Assembly (NCBI RefSeq): GCF_010671605.1
Contig: NZ_JAABOO010000003.1
Span: 247,993 to 311,992 of the forward strand
Length of the DNA: 64,000 bases
Reading direction: 5' to 3'
From: Leptobacterium flavescens
GTDB taxonomy: Bacteria > Bacteroidota > Bacteroidia > Flavobacteriales > Flavobacteriaceae
In this document: positions 9,905 through 18,452 of the stretch, in pieces
Position numbering within the stretch: the stretch's first letter is position 1
How the letters are laid out: the number at the start of each line of letters is the position of its first letter
Notes under the pieces: model-generated
What the model saw: the letters and a program-made list of their open reading frames with translations, nothing else
What the model was told of the DNA's origin: nothing
Databases searched by the model: none
Program-made: the position numbers and the translations under genes

Positions 9905-10582
9905 CTATTCTCCTGAATAAAATTCAATGATCTTAACAATATCTTCCTGTTTGGAGATCTTGAGTTTGTTTTTCTTAACAAATTGCTGTACTTCTTTTTC
10001 CTTGCCTTTAAAAGCAGCAAAAAACTTCTTTTTATTTGTGGGAAGTTCAGTCATTTCAGAACCGTCTTTCAGGTACAATACATCCTTAACTCTTTTGTAT
10101 TTGGCAGGCTGATCTTTGGAATAACTGCTGGCAGCCGGTTTTTTAGGAACAAACTCTATACGCTCCCTTAAAAATAAAGAGGTGTTTGAGTCATCACTTT
10201 TCCATAACAATACGGCATAACCTCTTTTCCCGTTGCTATAGGTAACGGTCTGGTAAATTTTGTTCGAGCCGTTAAGTGTTATGGTATAATCGTTCATCTT
10301 GTTCAGCACAAGGATCTCATTCTTGCGATTCTTGAACTCCATAGCATCTGAGGCGGCATTGTAACGGATAACGTGAAGGTCCTGGAACTGGTTTATTTTT
10401 GCCGGAGCAAAACTTTCCATAACATACGGACTCCCGATAGCGCCTTCAACAGGAACATCTGCTGTGCTCCTCATGATCACATCAATTCCTCCGGCAGCTC
10501 CCCTGCTGGTATCCAGGATGTTCTGCGAATACATGCCTGTACTTAATAAAGCGATTAAGTTTAATAATGCAATTTTTTTCAT
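9905..10582 (-). CDS. Secreted protein of unknown function, paralog array member 2
   Basis: A 225-residue secreted protein starting at the ATG at 10582 (MKKIALLNLIALLSTGMYSQ). The open frame continues upstream, but this start aligns with all paralogs, and each is preceded by ATT. It carries the family blocks GSPYVMESFAPAKIN, VIRYNAASDAMEFK, KRGYAVLLW, PAASSYSKDQPAKYKRVKDV and KKKFFAAFKGKEKEVQQFVK. Its central and C-terminal part is closest to member 3. Function unknown. The upstream leader and hairpin are near copies of those of member 3. Confidence 0.8.
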   Translation of the reverse strand: MKKIALLNLIALLSTGMYSQNILDTSRGAAGGIDVIMRSTADVPVEGAIGSPYVMESFAPAKINQFQDLHVIRYNAASDAMEFKNRKNEILVLNKMNDYTITLNGSNKIYQTVTYSNGKRGYAVLLWKSDDSNTSLFLRERIEFVPKKPAASSYSKDQPAKYKRVKDVLYLKDGSEMTELPTNKKKFFAAFKGKEKEVQQFVKKNKLKISKQEDIVKIIEFYSGE

Positions 10583-10658
10583 AATGGTTTTAATAATGTT
10601 AAATAAATTCTTGTCGTAAAAATAGTACAAATAACTTTTCTGTGCTAAAAGCACTTTA

Positions 10659-10697
10659 AAAGAAAAGCCAGTCGGAAATTTCTGAATGGCTTTTCTT
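10659..10697 (-). terminator. Terminator of array member 3 (copy of the hairpin at 11569)
   Basis: The outer arms AAGAAAAGCCA / TGGCTTTTCTT enclose a second dyad (GGAAATTTC), giving an unusually long hairpin of about 38 nt. On the minus strand the 3' arm ends in TTTTCTTTT. The outer arms are identical to those of the hairpin at 11569-11606. Confidence 0.7.
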
Positions 10698-10780
10698 CGA
10701 TTCTTCTTCTTATAATTTATTGTTGTACTTCCTTTTTTTGCTCCTGAAAAGTTCAGAGAAAATGGGGAGATCGAACAAGA

Positions 10781-11488
10781 TCAAGAAGTGTAAAAATCCA
10801 GGATCTTTATTATATCTTCCTGATCGGTGATCTTAAGCTTATTTTTCTTTGCAAATTGCTGCACTTCTTTCTCCCTGTCTTTAAAAAGGGCAAAAAACTT
10901 CTTTTTGCCGGTGGGGATCTCAATTAGCTCAGCACCATCTTTCAGGTATAATACATCCTTAAGTCGTTTAAACTCGGCCGGCTGATCTTTTGAATAGCTG
11001 CTTGCTGCCGGTTTTTTAGGAATAAACTCTATGCGCTCCCTTAAAAATAAGGAAGTATTTGAATCCTTGCTTTTCCACAACAATACGGCAAACCCTCTTT
11101 TTCCGTTGGGATGAAGTATCGTTTGATACACTTTTCTGGAACTGTTAAGCGTAACTGTGTAATCATTAGATTTGTTCAGGACGAAGATCTCATCTTTGCC
11201 GTTCTTGAATTCCATATCATCGGTAGAGGCATTGTACCTTACCAGATGAACGTCTTTAAAATGATTGATTTTAGCAGTGACGAAATTTTCCAGAATATAC
11301 GAACTTCCGTTAATTTCTTCATTTTGCCCGGTCAGCTGGCTGTAACGGATAGTTTCCAGATACATTCGCTTCAGATCGGTCAGGTCGTCTGTAGAAATAG
11401 GGCCGTCAACTCCCTGAAGAGGTGGTTGCGCAAAGATGAAAATAGTGGTGAACATCATTGCCAGTGTGGAAATAAGAATTTTTTTCAT
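10781..11488 (-). CDS. Secreted protein of unknown function, paralog array member 3 (mosaic)
   Basis: A 235-residue protein from the ATG at 11488 (MKKILISTLAMMFTTIFIFAQ signal peptide). The N-terminal mature part (LKRMYLETIR, SYILENFVTAKINHFKDVHL, RYNASTDDMEF) matches member 5. The middle (SNTSLFLRERIEF, PAASSYSKDQPAEFKRLKDV) matches member 2, and the last residues (ILDFYTS) plus the 3' flank match member 5 again. This patchwork suggests gene conversion within the array. No function can be assigned. Confidence 0.8.
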   Translation of the reverse strand: MKKILISTLAMMFTTIFIFAQPPLQGVDGPISTDDLTDLKRMYLETIRYSQLTGQNEEINGSSYILENFVTAKINHFKDVHLVRYNASTDDMEFKNGKDEIFVLNKSNDYTVTLNSSRKVYQTILHPNGKRGFAVLLWKSKDSNTSLFLRERIEFIPKKPAASSYSKDQPAEFKRLKDVLYLKDGAELIEIPTGKKKFFALFKDREKEVQQFAKKNKLKITDQEDIIKILDFYTS

Positions 11489-11568
11489 AATGGTTTGTTT
11501 GAATAAGGTTAAATATGTTTTGTCTAAGGAATAGTATAAATAGCTTTTCGGGGGACAAAAGCACCTTA

Positions 11569-11606
11569 AAAGAAAAGCCAATCGGAATCCCGGAATGGCT
11601 TTTCTT
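11569..11606 (-). terminator. Terminator of array member 4
   Basis: Outer arms AAGAAAAGCCA / TGGCTTTTCTT are the same as in the hairpin at 10659-10697, with a different inner loop (AATCCCGGAA). Minus-strand T-rich tail. Confidence 0.7.
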
Positions 11607-11626
11607 CAATTATTCTTAACGGGATA

Positions 11627-12313
11627 TTAATGTTCCTGGACGAATGCCAGGACTTTTTTAATATCTTCCTGTTTGCGGATCTTCAGATTATTCTTCTTTA
11701 TATATTGTTGTACTTCCTTTTCCTTACCCTTGAACATTTCGGAGAATTTCTTTTTACCTAAAGGAACCTCTGCAAGGGTTCCGTCAGCACCTCTCAGGTA
11801 CAGAACGTCTTTGAGTTTTTCGTATTTGGCAGGTTGATCATTGCCATAACTGTTAGACGTTACCTTCTTAGGTATAAATTCCTTTCGTTCTTTAAGGAAC
11901 AAAGCATTTTCAGAATCTTTATCTCCCCATAATAGTACGGCAAACCCCCTTTTTCCATTGGTATAGGTTACCGTTTGATATACTTTTTTGGAGTTATTAA
12001 GAGTAATCGTGTAATCGTTGAGTTTGTTCAGGACCAGAATATCATTTTTGCTGTTCCTGAACTCCATATTATCCGAAGCTGCATTATAACGAACCAGCTG
12101 AGTGGTTGTAAAATGATTGATCTTGGCCGGAACAAAATCTTCTGCCATATACGGGCTCCCCAAAGGTTTAGGAAGCTCCGTGTTCAGACTGCTGCGAAGC
12201 ATATTGTCTATGTATTCACGCTTTCCGTCAAAACCAGGTCTGGTGTCTGAGCTTTGAGCATAGAGCGGAAGGACAAATACCAACAGCAATACAAATAGCC
12301 ATGTATTTCTCAT
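11627..12313 (-). CDS. Secreted protein of unknown function, paralog array member 4
   Basis: A 228-residue protein with a signal peptide (MRNTWLFVLLLVFVLPLYAQ). It carries all family blocks: GSPYMAEDFVPAKINHF, LVRYNAASDNMEFR, VLNKLNDYTITL, KRGFAVLLW, NDQPAKYEKLKDV and a basic C-terminus with KEKEVQQYIKKNNLKIRK. It is the most diverged copy at the extreme C-terminus (FVQEH instead of FY plus a short tail). A hairpin terminator follows it at 11569-11606. Confidence 0.8.
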   Translation of the reverse strand: MRNTWLFVLLLVFVLPLYAQSSDTRPGFDGKREYIDNMLRSSLNTELPKPLGSPYMAEDFVPAKINHFTTTQLVRYNAASDNMEFRNSKNDILVLNKLNDYTITLNNSKKVYQTVTYTNGKRGFAVLLWGDKDSENALFLKERKEFIPKKVTSNSYGNDQPAKYEKLKDVLYLRGADGTLAEVPLGKKKFSEMFKGKEKEVQQYIKKNNLKIRKQEDIKKVLAFVQEH

Positions 12314-12389
12314 AATTTCTCGATTTAAGATTGTTGATTTTCAGTGAATTATAAAAATACAAAGAAAATCGGGGAGATCAAAGCTGTGA

Positions 12390-13100
12390 TCAGGAAGTGT
12401 AAAAATCAAGGATCTTGATAATATCACTCTCCTTATTGATCTTTAACTTGTTCTTCTTTGCAAACTGCTGTACCTCTTTTTCCTTACCTTCAAATATGCT
12501 GAAAAACTTCTTTTTGTTGGTAGGTACCTCGGTCATTGTCCCGTTAGAGTTTTTAAAGAATAAGACATCTTTAAGCTTCTTGTATTCGGCCTTCTTTTCG
12601 CTGGAATAACTATTAGTGGCAGCTCTTTTAGGGATAAATTCTACTTGCTGTCTCATATACAAAGCGCTTTTTGAATCGCTGCTCTCCCATAATAATTCGG
12701 CAAAGCCTCTGGTGTCATCGCCATAAGTTACACTGTGGTATACCTTTTTAGGATGTGTAAAGCTGATAACATAGTCGTTGGATTTGTTTAAAACCAGGAT
12801 CTGATCCTTGCTGTTCTTAAACTCCATATCGTCTGTAGAAGCATTGTATCTTACCAGGTGAACGTCTTTAAAATGGTTGATCTTGGCGGTGATGAAGTTT
12901 TCCAGGATATAAGGACTCCCGTTAACATCTTCTCCGGCTGCGATCTGCCTGTTGTGCTGGAACGCTTCCAGATATTCTCTTTTAAGGTCGAATTGATTTC
13001 TACTTGCGGCTCCGTTGGTTGCTGAAAGAGGAGGTTGTTGAGCTAGAACGGAAATTGTGGTAAATAACATTACCAGGGTGGTCAAAGCAAAGTTTTTCAT
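12390..13100 (-). CDS. Secreted protein of unknown function, paralog array member 5
   Basis: A 236-residue protein starting at the ATG at 13100 (MKNFALTTLVMLFTTISVLAQ). A second ATG lies two codons upstream at 13106, but the 13100 start matches the ATT-ATG context of the other four copies. It has the family blocks and an extra insertion LKREYLEAFQHNRQIA, shared with member 3. It is the first gene of the array and is divergent from ileS. No terminator hairpin is evident between it and member 4, so 5 and 4 may be co-transcribed. Confidence 0.8.
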   Translation of the reverse strand: MKNFALTTLVMLFTTISVLAQQPPLSATNGAASRNQFDLKREYLEAFQHNRQIAAGEDVNGSPYILENFITAKINHFKDVHLVRYNASTDDMEFKNSKDQILVLNKSNDYVISFTHPKKVYHSVTYGDDTRGFAELLWESSDSKSALYMRQQVEFIPKRAATNSYSSEKKAEYKKLKDVLFFKNSNGTMTEVPTNKKKFFSIFEGKEKEVQQFAKKNKLKINKESDIIKILDFYTS

Positions 13101-13218
13101 AATCATTTTGATTTAAATTAGTTATAAAGTTAAAAATTTGTTATAAAACACCACAAAAACTATGCCTCAACTTAAAATCTTTTCAATTTTATATCTCTTT
13201 CAATTCACTGAAATTTAG

Positions 13219-13226
13219 TAATTTCG
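13219..13226 (+). promoter_or_regulatory. Possible -7 element of ileS
   Basis: TAATTTCG differs from TAnnTTTG at one position and lies 35 nt upstream of the ileS ATG. The -33 box is not clear. Confidence 0.3.
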
Positions 13227-13261
13227 CACACTTAATTAATTGCACAAAGGAATATTTGAAA

Positions 13262-16200
13262 ATGAAGTTTAGCGAGTATAAAGGACTTGATCTTCCAAAA
13301 GTTGCTGATGAAATCCTGAACTATTGGGAGGAAAACAACATCTTTGAAAAGAGTATTACAACCAGGGAAGGAAAAGATCCCTATGTGTTTTTTGAGGGAC
13401 CTCCGTCTGCAAACGGGCTTCCGGGAATTCACCACGTAATGGCCCGTGCAATTAAAGATATTTTTTGCCGCTATAAGACGCAGAAAGGATATCAGGTAAA
13501 ACGTAAGGCCGGGTGGGATACTCACGGGCTTCCGGTAGAACTCGGTGTGGAGAAAGAGCTCGGGATCACCAAGGAAGATATCGGAAAGAAGATCACCATA
13601 GAAGAATACAACGAAGCTTGTAAAAAAGCGGTAATGCGCTATACGGATATCTGGAACGACATGACCCGTAAGATCGGTTATTGGGTGGATATGGAAGATC
13701 CGTATGTGACCTACAAATCCAAATATATGGAGACCGTATGGTGGCTACTTAAGCAGATATACGATAAAGAGCTTTTGTACAAAGGTTACACCATACAGCC
13801 TTATTCCCCAAAAGCAGGTACCGGACTTAGTTCACACGAATTAAATCAGCCGGGAACATATCAGGATGTAACAGATACTACTGTAGTGGCTCAGTTTAAG
13901 ACCATTGCAGATAGCCTTCCGGAATTCCTGAAAGAGGTGGAAGGGGATGTTCATATCCTGGCCTGGACCACTACCCCGTGGACCCTGCCATCGAATACCG
14001 CCCTGACCGTTGGTCCGAAAATAGATTATGTACTGGTTCAAAGCTTTAACCAGTATACGCATAAGCCGATTAATGTGATCCTGGCCAAAGCCCTGGTGGG
14101 AAAACAATTTTCAGGCAAATTCTTCCAGGCAGAGAATGCAGAAGAACTCGGCAATTATAAAAGCGGAGATAAAAAGATACCTTTCTTTATACTAAAGGAA
14201 TTTAAGGGAGCGGATCTGGAAGAAATAAGATACGAGCAGTTATGGAGTCAGGGACCGCTTCCGTATCAGAACCCGGAAAATGCCTTCAGGGTAATTACCG
14301 GAGATTTTGTAACTACCGAAGACGGTACCGGAATTGTACATACCTCACCTACCTTTGGTGCGGACGATGCCAAAGTAGCCAGGGAAGCTTCACCCGAAGT
14401 TCCTCCGCTGCTGGTACTGGATGAAAATAATAACCCTGTTCCCCTGGTCGATCTTCAGGGAAGATTCAGACCTGAAATGGGAGAACTGGGAGGAAAATAT
14501 GTTAAGAATGAATACTATGCCGACGGAGAAGCTCCGGAGCGATCGGTAGATGTAGAGATAGCTATTCAACTTAAGGAAGAGAACAAGGCCTTTAAGGTAG
14601 AGAAATACGTGCACAGCTATCCTAATTGCTGGCGTACCGATAAACCTATCCTTTATTATCCGTTGGATTCCTGGTTTATAAAGGCCACGGATGTAAAAGA
14701 AAGAATGTTCCAGTTAAACCAGACCATCAACTGGAAGCCCAAGGCAACCGGTGAAGGGCGCTTCGGTAACTGGCTGGCCAATGCAAACGACTGGAACCTT
14801 TCCCGTTCCCGTTTCTGGGGGATCCCATTACCGATCTGGAGAACGGAAGACGGAAAAGAAGAGATCATTATAGGTTCTGTTGAAGAGCTTAAGGCCGAGA
14901 TTGGGAAAGCGGTTTCTGCCGGTGTAATGGAGAAGGATATTTTTGCCGATTTTGTGGTGGGCGATATGAGTGAGGAGAATTATGACAAGGTAGACCTTCA
15001 TAAAAATGTAGTAGACAGGATTACCCTCTTATCTCCGTCAGGAAAACCCATGAGAAGAGAACCGGATCTGATAGATGTGTGGTTCGACAGTGGTTCTATG
15101 CCTTATGCACAGTGGCACTACCCTTTTGAGAATAAGGAAAAAATAGACGGAGGAAGTTCTTTCCCCGCAGATTATATAGCCGAAGGTGTCGATCAGACCA
15201 GAGGATGGTTTTATACGCTGCATGCAATCGGGACCATGGTGTTCGATTCCGTAGCTTATAAGAATGTAGTATCTAACGGCCTGGTGCTTGATAAGAACGG
15301 ACAGAAGATGTCTAAAAGACTGGGGAATGCCGTAGATCCGTTCGAAACTCTTGAGAAATACGGCCCGGATGCCACACGCTGGTATATGATCAGCAATGCG
15401 AATCCATGGGATAACCTGAAATTCGATATAGAAGGTATTGCAGAAGTAAGAAGGAAGTTCTTCGGAACTCTTTATAATACCTACTCCTTCTTCAGCCTTT
15501 ACGCAAACATCGATAACTTTAGTTATGCCGAAGAGGATATAGCATTGTCTGAAAGACCCGAAATAGACAGATGGATCCTGTCGGAATTGCATTCCCTGAT
15601 AAAAAAGGTAGACGAATTTTATGCAGATTACGAACCTACCAAAGCTACCAGGGCTATTTCTGAGTTCGTTCAGGAGAACCTGAGTAACTGGTTCGTACGC
15701 CTGAGCAGAAGGCGTTTCTGGAAAGGAGATTACGGAAAGGATAAGATTTCTGCATATCAGACGTTATACACTTGTCTGATTAATGTTGCAAAGCTGGGAG
15801 CTCCGGTTGCTCCGTTCTTTATGGATCAACTTTACAGAGATTTAACCAGGGCAACACAGAAAGAAAATGTAGAGAGTGTACATTTGGCTGATTTTCCGGT
15901 TTACCGACCCGAAATGGTCGATAGTAAACTGGAGAGCAAAATGGAAAAAGCTCAGACGATCTCTTCTTTGGTCCTTTCGCTTCGCAAGAAGGAAATGATC
16001 AAAGTTCGACAGCCTTTACAGAAGATCATGATCCCTGTACTGGATGAAGGGCAAAGAGAAGAAATAATGGCGGTATCAGATCTGATCAAGGCCGAAGTTA
16101 ATGTGAAGGAAATTAGTTTACTTGATGATGCTTCAGGTATTTTAGTCAAGCAGATCAAACCTAATTTTAAAGTATTAGGGCCGCGTTTCGGTAAAGATAT

Positions 16201-16666
16201 TAAGCTGATAGTCAGTGAGATAGCAGGTTTTGATCAAAAAGATATTCAAACAATTGAACAAAACGGATCTATTTCTCTTGAAATTAATGGAAAAAGTATT
16301 AATTTAGGATTGGATGAAGTGGAAATTTCATCTCAAGATATCGAAGGGTGGTTGGTAGCGAATTCAGGAGCACTGACCGTTGCCTTAGATGTTACGATCA
16401 CCGATGAATTGAGGAAGGAAGGAGTTGCCAGAGAACTGGTAAACCGTATACAGAACCTTCGCAAGGAATCCGGTTTTGAAGTAACAGACAAGATAGATGT
16501 TAAATTGCAGAAAGACGGCTTTTTAGAGCAGGCAGTTTCGAGTAACCTTAGCTATATAAAGACTGAAACCCTGACTGCAGAGCTGGATTTTGAAGACACT
16601 ATGGAAAAAGGCACGGAAATAGCTTTTGATGACGTAAATACCAAATTGTTTATTCAAAAACACTAA
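13262..16666 (+). CDS. ileS: Isoleucyl-tRNA synthetase, type 2 with GXHH active-site motif
   Basis: A 1134-residue class I synthetase charging tRNA-Ile. An in-frame TTG at 13256 is possible, but the ATG at 13262 is preferred. The signature usually read HxGH appears as GIHH (residues 55-58, in LPGIHHVMAR), and the KMSKS loop is KMSKR (in KNGQKMSKRLGNAVDP). The editing domain holds WTTTPWTLPSNTAL. The length and motifs match the eukaryote-like IleRS2 group of Bacteroidota, which is associated with mupirocin tolerance. The gene heads an ileS-dksA-like-(DUF)-lspA cluster; the dksA-like ATG is 4 bases after its stop. Confidence 0.95.
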   Translation: MKFSEYKGLDLPKVADEILNYWEENNIFEKSITTREGKDPYVFFEGPPSANGLPGIHHVMARAIKDIFCRYKTQKGYQVKRKAGWDTHGLPVELGVEKELGITKEDIGKKITIEEYNEACKKAVMRYTDIWNDMTRKIGYWVDMEDPYVTYKSKYMETVWWLLKQIYDKELLYKGYTIQPYSPKAGTGLSSHELNQPGTYQDVTDTTVVAQFKTIADSLPEFLKEVEGDVHILAWTTTPWTLPSNTALTVGPKIDYVLVQSFNQYTHKPINVILAKALVGKQFSGKFFQAENAEELGNYKSGDKKIPFFILKEFKGADLEEIRYEQLWSQGPLPYQNPENAFRVITGDFVTTEDGTGIVHTSPTFGADDAKVAREASPEVPPLLVLDENNNPVPLVDLQGRFRPEMGELGGKYVKNEYYADGEAPERSVDVEIAIQLKEENKAFKVEKYVHSYPNCWRTDKPILYYPLDSWFIKATDVKERMFQLNQTINWKPKATGEGRFGNWLANANDWNLSRSRFWGIPLPIWRTEDGKEEIIIGSVEELKAEIGKAVSAGVMEKDIFADFVVGDMSEENYDKVDLHKNVVDRITLLSPSGKPMRREPDLIDVWFDSGSMPYAQWHYPFENKEKIDGGSSFPADYIAEGVDQTRGWFYTLHAIGTMVFDSVAYKNVVSNGLVLDKNGQKMSKRLGNAVDPFETLEKYGPDATRWYMISNANPWDNLKFDIEGIAEVRRKFFGTLYNTYSFFSLYANIDNFSYAEEDIALSERPEIDRWILSELHSLIKKVDEFYADYEPTKATRAISEFVQENLSNWFVRLSRRRFWKGDYGKDKISAYQTLYTCLINVAKLGAPVAPFFMDQLYRDLTRATQKENVESVHLADFPVYRPEMVDSKLESKMEKAQTISSLVLSLRKKEMIKVRQPLQKIMIPVLDEGQREEIMAVSDLIKAEVNVKEISLLDDASGILVKQIKPNFKVLGPRFGKDIKLIVSEIAGFDQKDIQTIEQNGSISLEINGKSINLGLDEVEISSQDIEGWLVANSGALTVALDVTITDELRKEGVARELVNRIQNLRKESGFEVTDKIDVKLQKDGFLEQAVSSNLSYIKTETLTAELDFEDTMEKGTEIAFDDVNTKLFIQKH

Positions 16667-16670
16667 AACT

Positions 16671-17051
16671 ATGTCAGACACAAAAATAAGATATTCGGAT
16701 AAGGATCTTGAAGAGTTCAGAGTTCTGATTGAAGCAAAGATCGAGAAAGCAAAAAAAGACCTTGAGCTGTTGAGAAGTTCATACATGAACGATGGTAATA
16801 ATGGAACCGACGATACTTCTCCTACCTTTAAAGCGTTTGAGGAAGGCTCTGAAACTATGAGTAAGGAAGCGAATACGGCTCTGGCCATCAGACAGGAAAA
16901 GTTTATCAGAGATCTTAAGAATGCTTTGTCAAGAATAGAGAATAAAACCTATGGAATTTGCCGTGTAACCGGTAAATTGATCAATAAAGAACGTTTAAAA
17001 CTCGTTCCTCATGCTACTTTGAGTATTGAAGCAAAAAATATGCAGTCTTAA
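16671..17051 (+). CDS. DksA/TraR-family protein lacking most zinc-finger cysteines
   Basis: A 126-residue protein with an N-terminal helical hairpin (coiled coil, about 10-85) and a C-terminal segment TYGICRVTGKLINKERLKLV that aligns with the DksA zinc finger. Only one Cys remains, so the canonical four-Cys site is absent. DksA-type proteins bind the RNA polymerase secondary channel and work with ppGpp. It lies 4 bases after ileS, as is usual in Flavobacteriia, and is followed by a strong terminator. RNAP binding is inferred from the family. Confidence 0.85.
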   Translation: MSDTKIRYSDKDLEEFRVLIEAKIEKAKKDLELLRSSYMNDGNNGTDDTSPTFKAFEEGSETMSKEANTALAIRQEKFIRDLKNALSRIENKTYGICRVTGKLINKERLKLVPHATLSIEAKNMQS

Positions 17052-17078
17052 AAAGTAGAGAAAAACTTATTAGATCTT

Positions 17079-17110
17079 AAAACGCGCTGTATTCCTACAG
17101 TGCGTTTTTT
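17079..17110 (+). terminator. Terminator after the dksA-like gene, overlapping the next reading frame
   Basis: A 13-pair stem AAAACGCGCTGTA / TACAGTGCGTTTT (one G-T pair) with loop TTCC ends in TTTTTT. The GTG at 17100, the most upstream start of the next frame, lies inside the 3' arm. Confidence 0.85.
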
Positions 17111-17132
17111 GATCAGACCTAATTTAAAATTG

Positions 17133-17756
17133 TTGAGACCAAGGTTTATCATAGCGTTCTTTCTTCTGAGTTCCTCTTTACTGTTTGCACAGAAAACAGT
17201 AGAGAAGACAGTAGTGGGTACACTTTTAAAAGGTATTAAGGTAGATGCTCATAACTGTTTTAAAATAGAGATAGGAACTCATGCTTCACCTAAGATCAGG
17301 GTAGAATCTTCTATAGACGGAGAATATAGCGACGACCTGGTCATATCGGTCCTGGAAAAGGAGGATCACCTGGTGATCAGAGCAGGCTTTAGTCCGCTTT
17401 TTAAAAATCCGAACGATAAATTAAGTGCCCATAAGGTAATTTCTATTTACCTGAACATTCTGGTGCCTGAAGGTTTTGAAGTTGACCTGCTGGGCGGAGG
17501 TGTGAGAACCGATATTTCGGGGAAAATAAAGGACCTTAAGGTGGTATTGGATAATGGTATTTGCTCTATCCGGGATTTTTACGGCAATGCAGAGGTGTCT
17601 ACGCGTAACGGGAATATTTTTCTGGAAGCCCGACAGGCGGAAGTAGAATCCGAATCCAGATACGGGCAGGTGAAAAGCGAGGATATAGAACCCGGGAAAT
17701 CTAAAATCACCCTAAAGACCGTCAATGGAGATATCTATGTCTCCAAACCCAAATAA
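17133..17756 (+). CDS. Secreted DUF4097-like / head-domain beta-helix protein
   Basis: A protein of about 207 residues with no ATG near its 5' end. GTG at 17100 lies inside a terminator hairpin, so a TTG start at 17133 is the best guess, giving a neat signal peptide that ends in SSSLLFAQ. The mature part has repeated short beta segments (VDLLGGGVRTDISGKIKDLK, then GICSIRDFYGNAEVSTRNGN) typical of DUF4097-type beta-solenoids. It is inserted between the dksA-like gene and lspA, genes normally close together. Function unknown. Confidence 0.65.
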   Translation: MRPRFIIAFFLLSSSLLFAQKTVEKTVVGTLLKGIKVDAHNCFKIEIGTHASPKIRVESSIDGEYSDDLVISVLEKEDHLVIRAGFSPLFKNPNDKLSAHKVISIYLNILVPEGFEVDLLGGGVRTDISGKIKDLKVVLDNGICSIRDFYGNAEVSTRNGNIFLEARQAEVESESRYGQVKSEDIEPGKSKITLKTVNGDIYVSKPK

Positions 17757-17828
17757 TATTCTTATTTTTGACGCTTTAAATTCATAAAGTCTCAGGAGAT
17801 TACCGTCTTTATGAAATATCACTGAATT

Positions 17829-18452
17829 ATGTCATTAAAAAAAGCGACACTTGTTATTGTACTGGTCCTTCTGGTAGATCAGATAAGTAAGATATATGTA
17901 AAAACGCATTTTGAACTTCACGAACACGTAGATGTGTTTTCCTGGTTTAAGATTTTATTTATCGAGAATGAAGGAGCTGCATGGGGAGCTAAAATAAGTG
18001 ACATCTTACCGCTTTCAGACAGGGCAGGGAAACTAATGCTTACCATTTTCAGGATCTTTGCGATCATCGGGATCGGCTACTGGCTGATGGATTCGATCAA
18101 AAAGAAAGGCTCTCAAACCCTTATCCTGGCCATAGCCCTGATCTTTGCAGGAGCTTTTGGAAATATCATCGACTCTGTATTTTACGGGGTTATCTTTAAT
18201 GACAGTTACGGGCAGGTTGCTACCATGTTTTCAGACGATCCTTACGGAAGCCTTTTTCACGGTAAGGTAGTAGATATGCTTTCCTTTCCTATGATAGATA
18301 CGACCTGGCCCGAGTGGGTTCCGGTAGTGGGAGGTGATCCTTTTACGTTTTTCGATCCTATCTTTAATATTGCCGATATGGCCATCAGTATAGGAGTGGG
18401 GATCCTGCTGGTATTCAATAAAAAAGCCTTTCCGAAGAAAAAGGAAGCTTAA
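17829..18452 (+). CDS. lspA: Lipoprotein signal peptidase (signal peptidase II)
   Basis: A 207-residue inner-membrane aspartyl protease that removes signal peptides from prolipoproteins. Catalytic Asp residues are in FGNIIDSVFYG and FNIADMAISIG. Four TM segments are present, plus the N-terminal LVDQISKIYVK motif. It is longer than E. coli LspA (164 aa) owing to a loop containing YGSLFHGKVVDMLSFP, usual in Bacteroidota. The many lipoproteins in this window are its likely substrates. Its stop overlaps that of the convergent receiver gene by 4 bases. Confidence 0.93.
   Translation: MSLKKATLVIVLVLLVDQISKIYVKTHFELHEHVDVFSWFKILFIENEGAAWGAKISDILPLSDRAGKLMLTIFRIFAIIGIGYWLMDSIKKKGSQTLILAIALIFAGAFGNIIDSVFYGVIFNDSYGQVATMFSDDPYGSLFHGKVVDMLSFPMIDTTWPEWVPVVGGDPFTFFDPIFNIADMAISIGVGILLVFNKKAFPKKKEA

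Noticed and set aside
10583..10654. Upstream extension of array member 2 (24 extra codons)
   Set aside because: The region is the non-coding leader, duplicated upstream of member 3 with frame-breaking differences; the downstream ATG gives the signal peptide.
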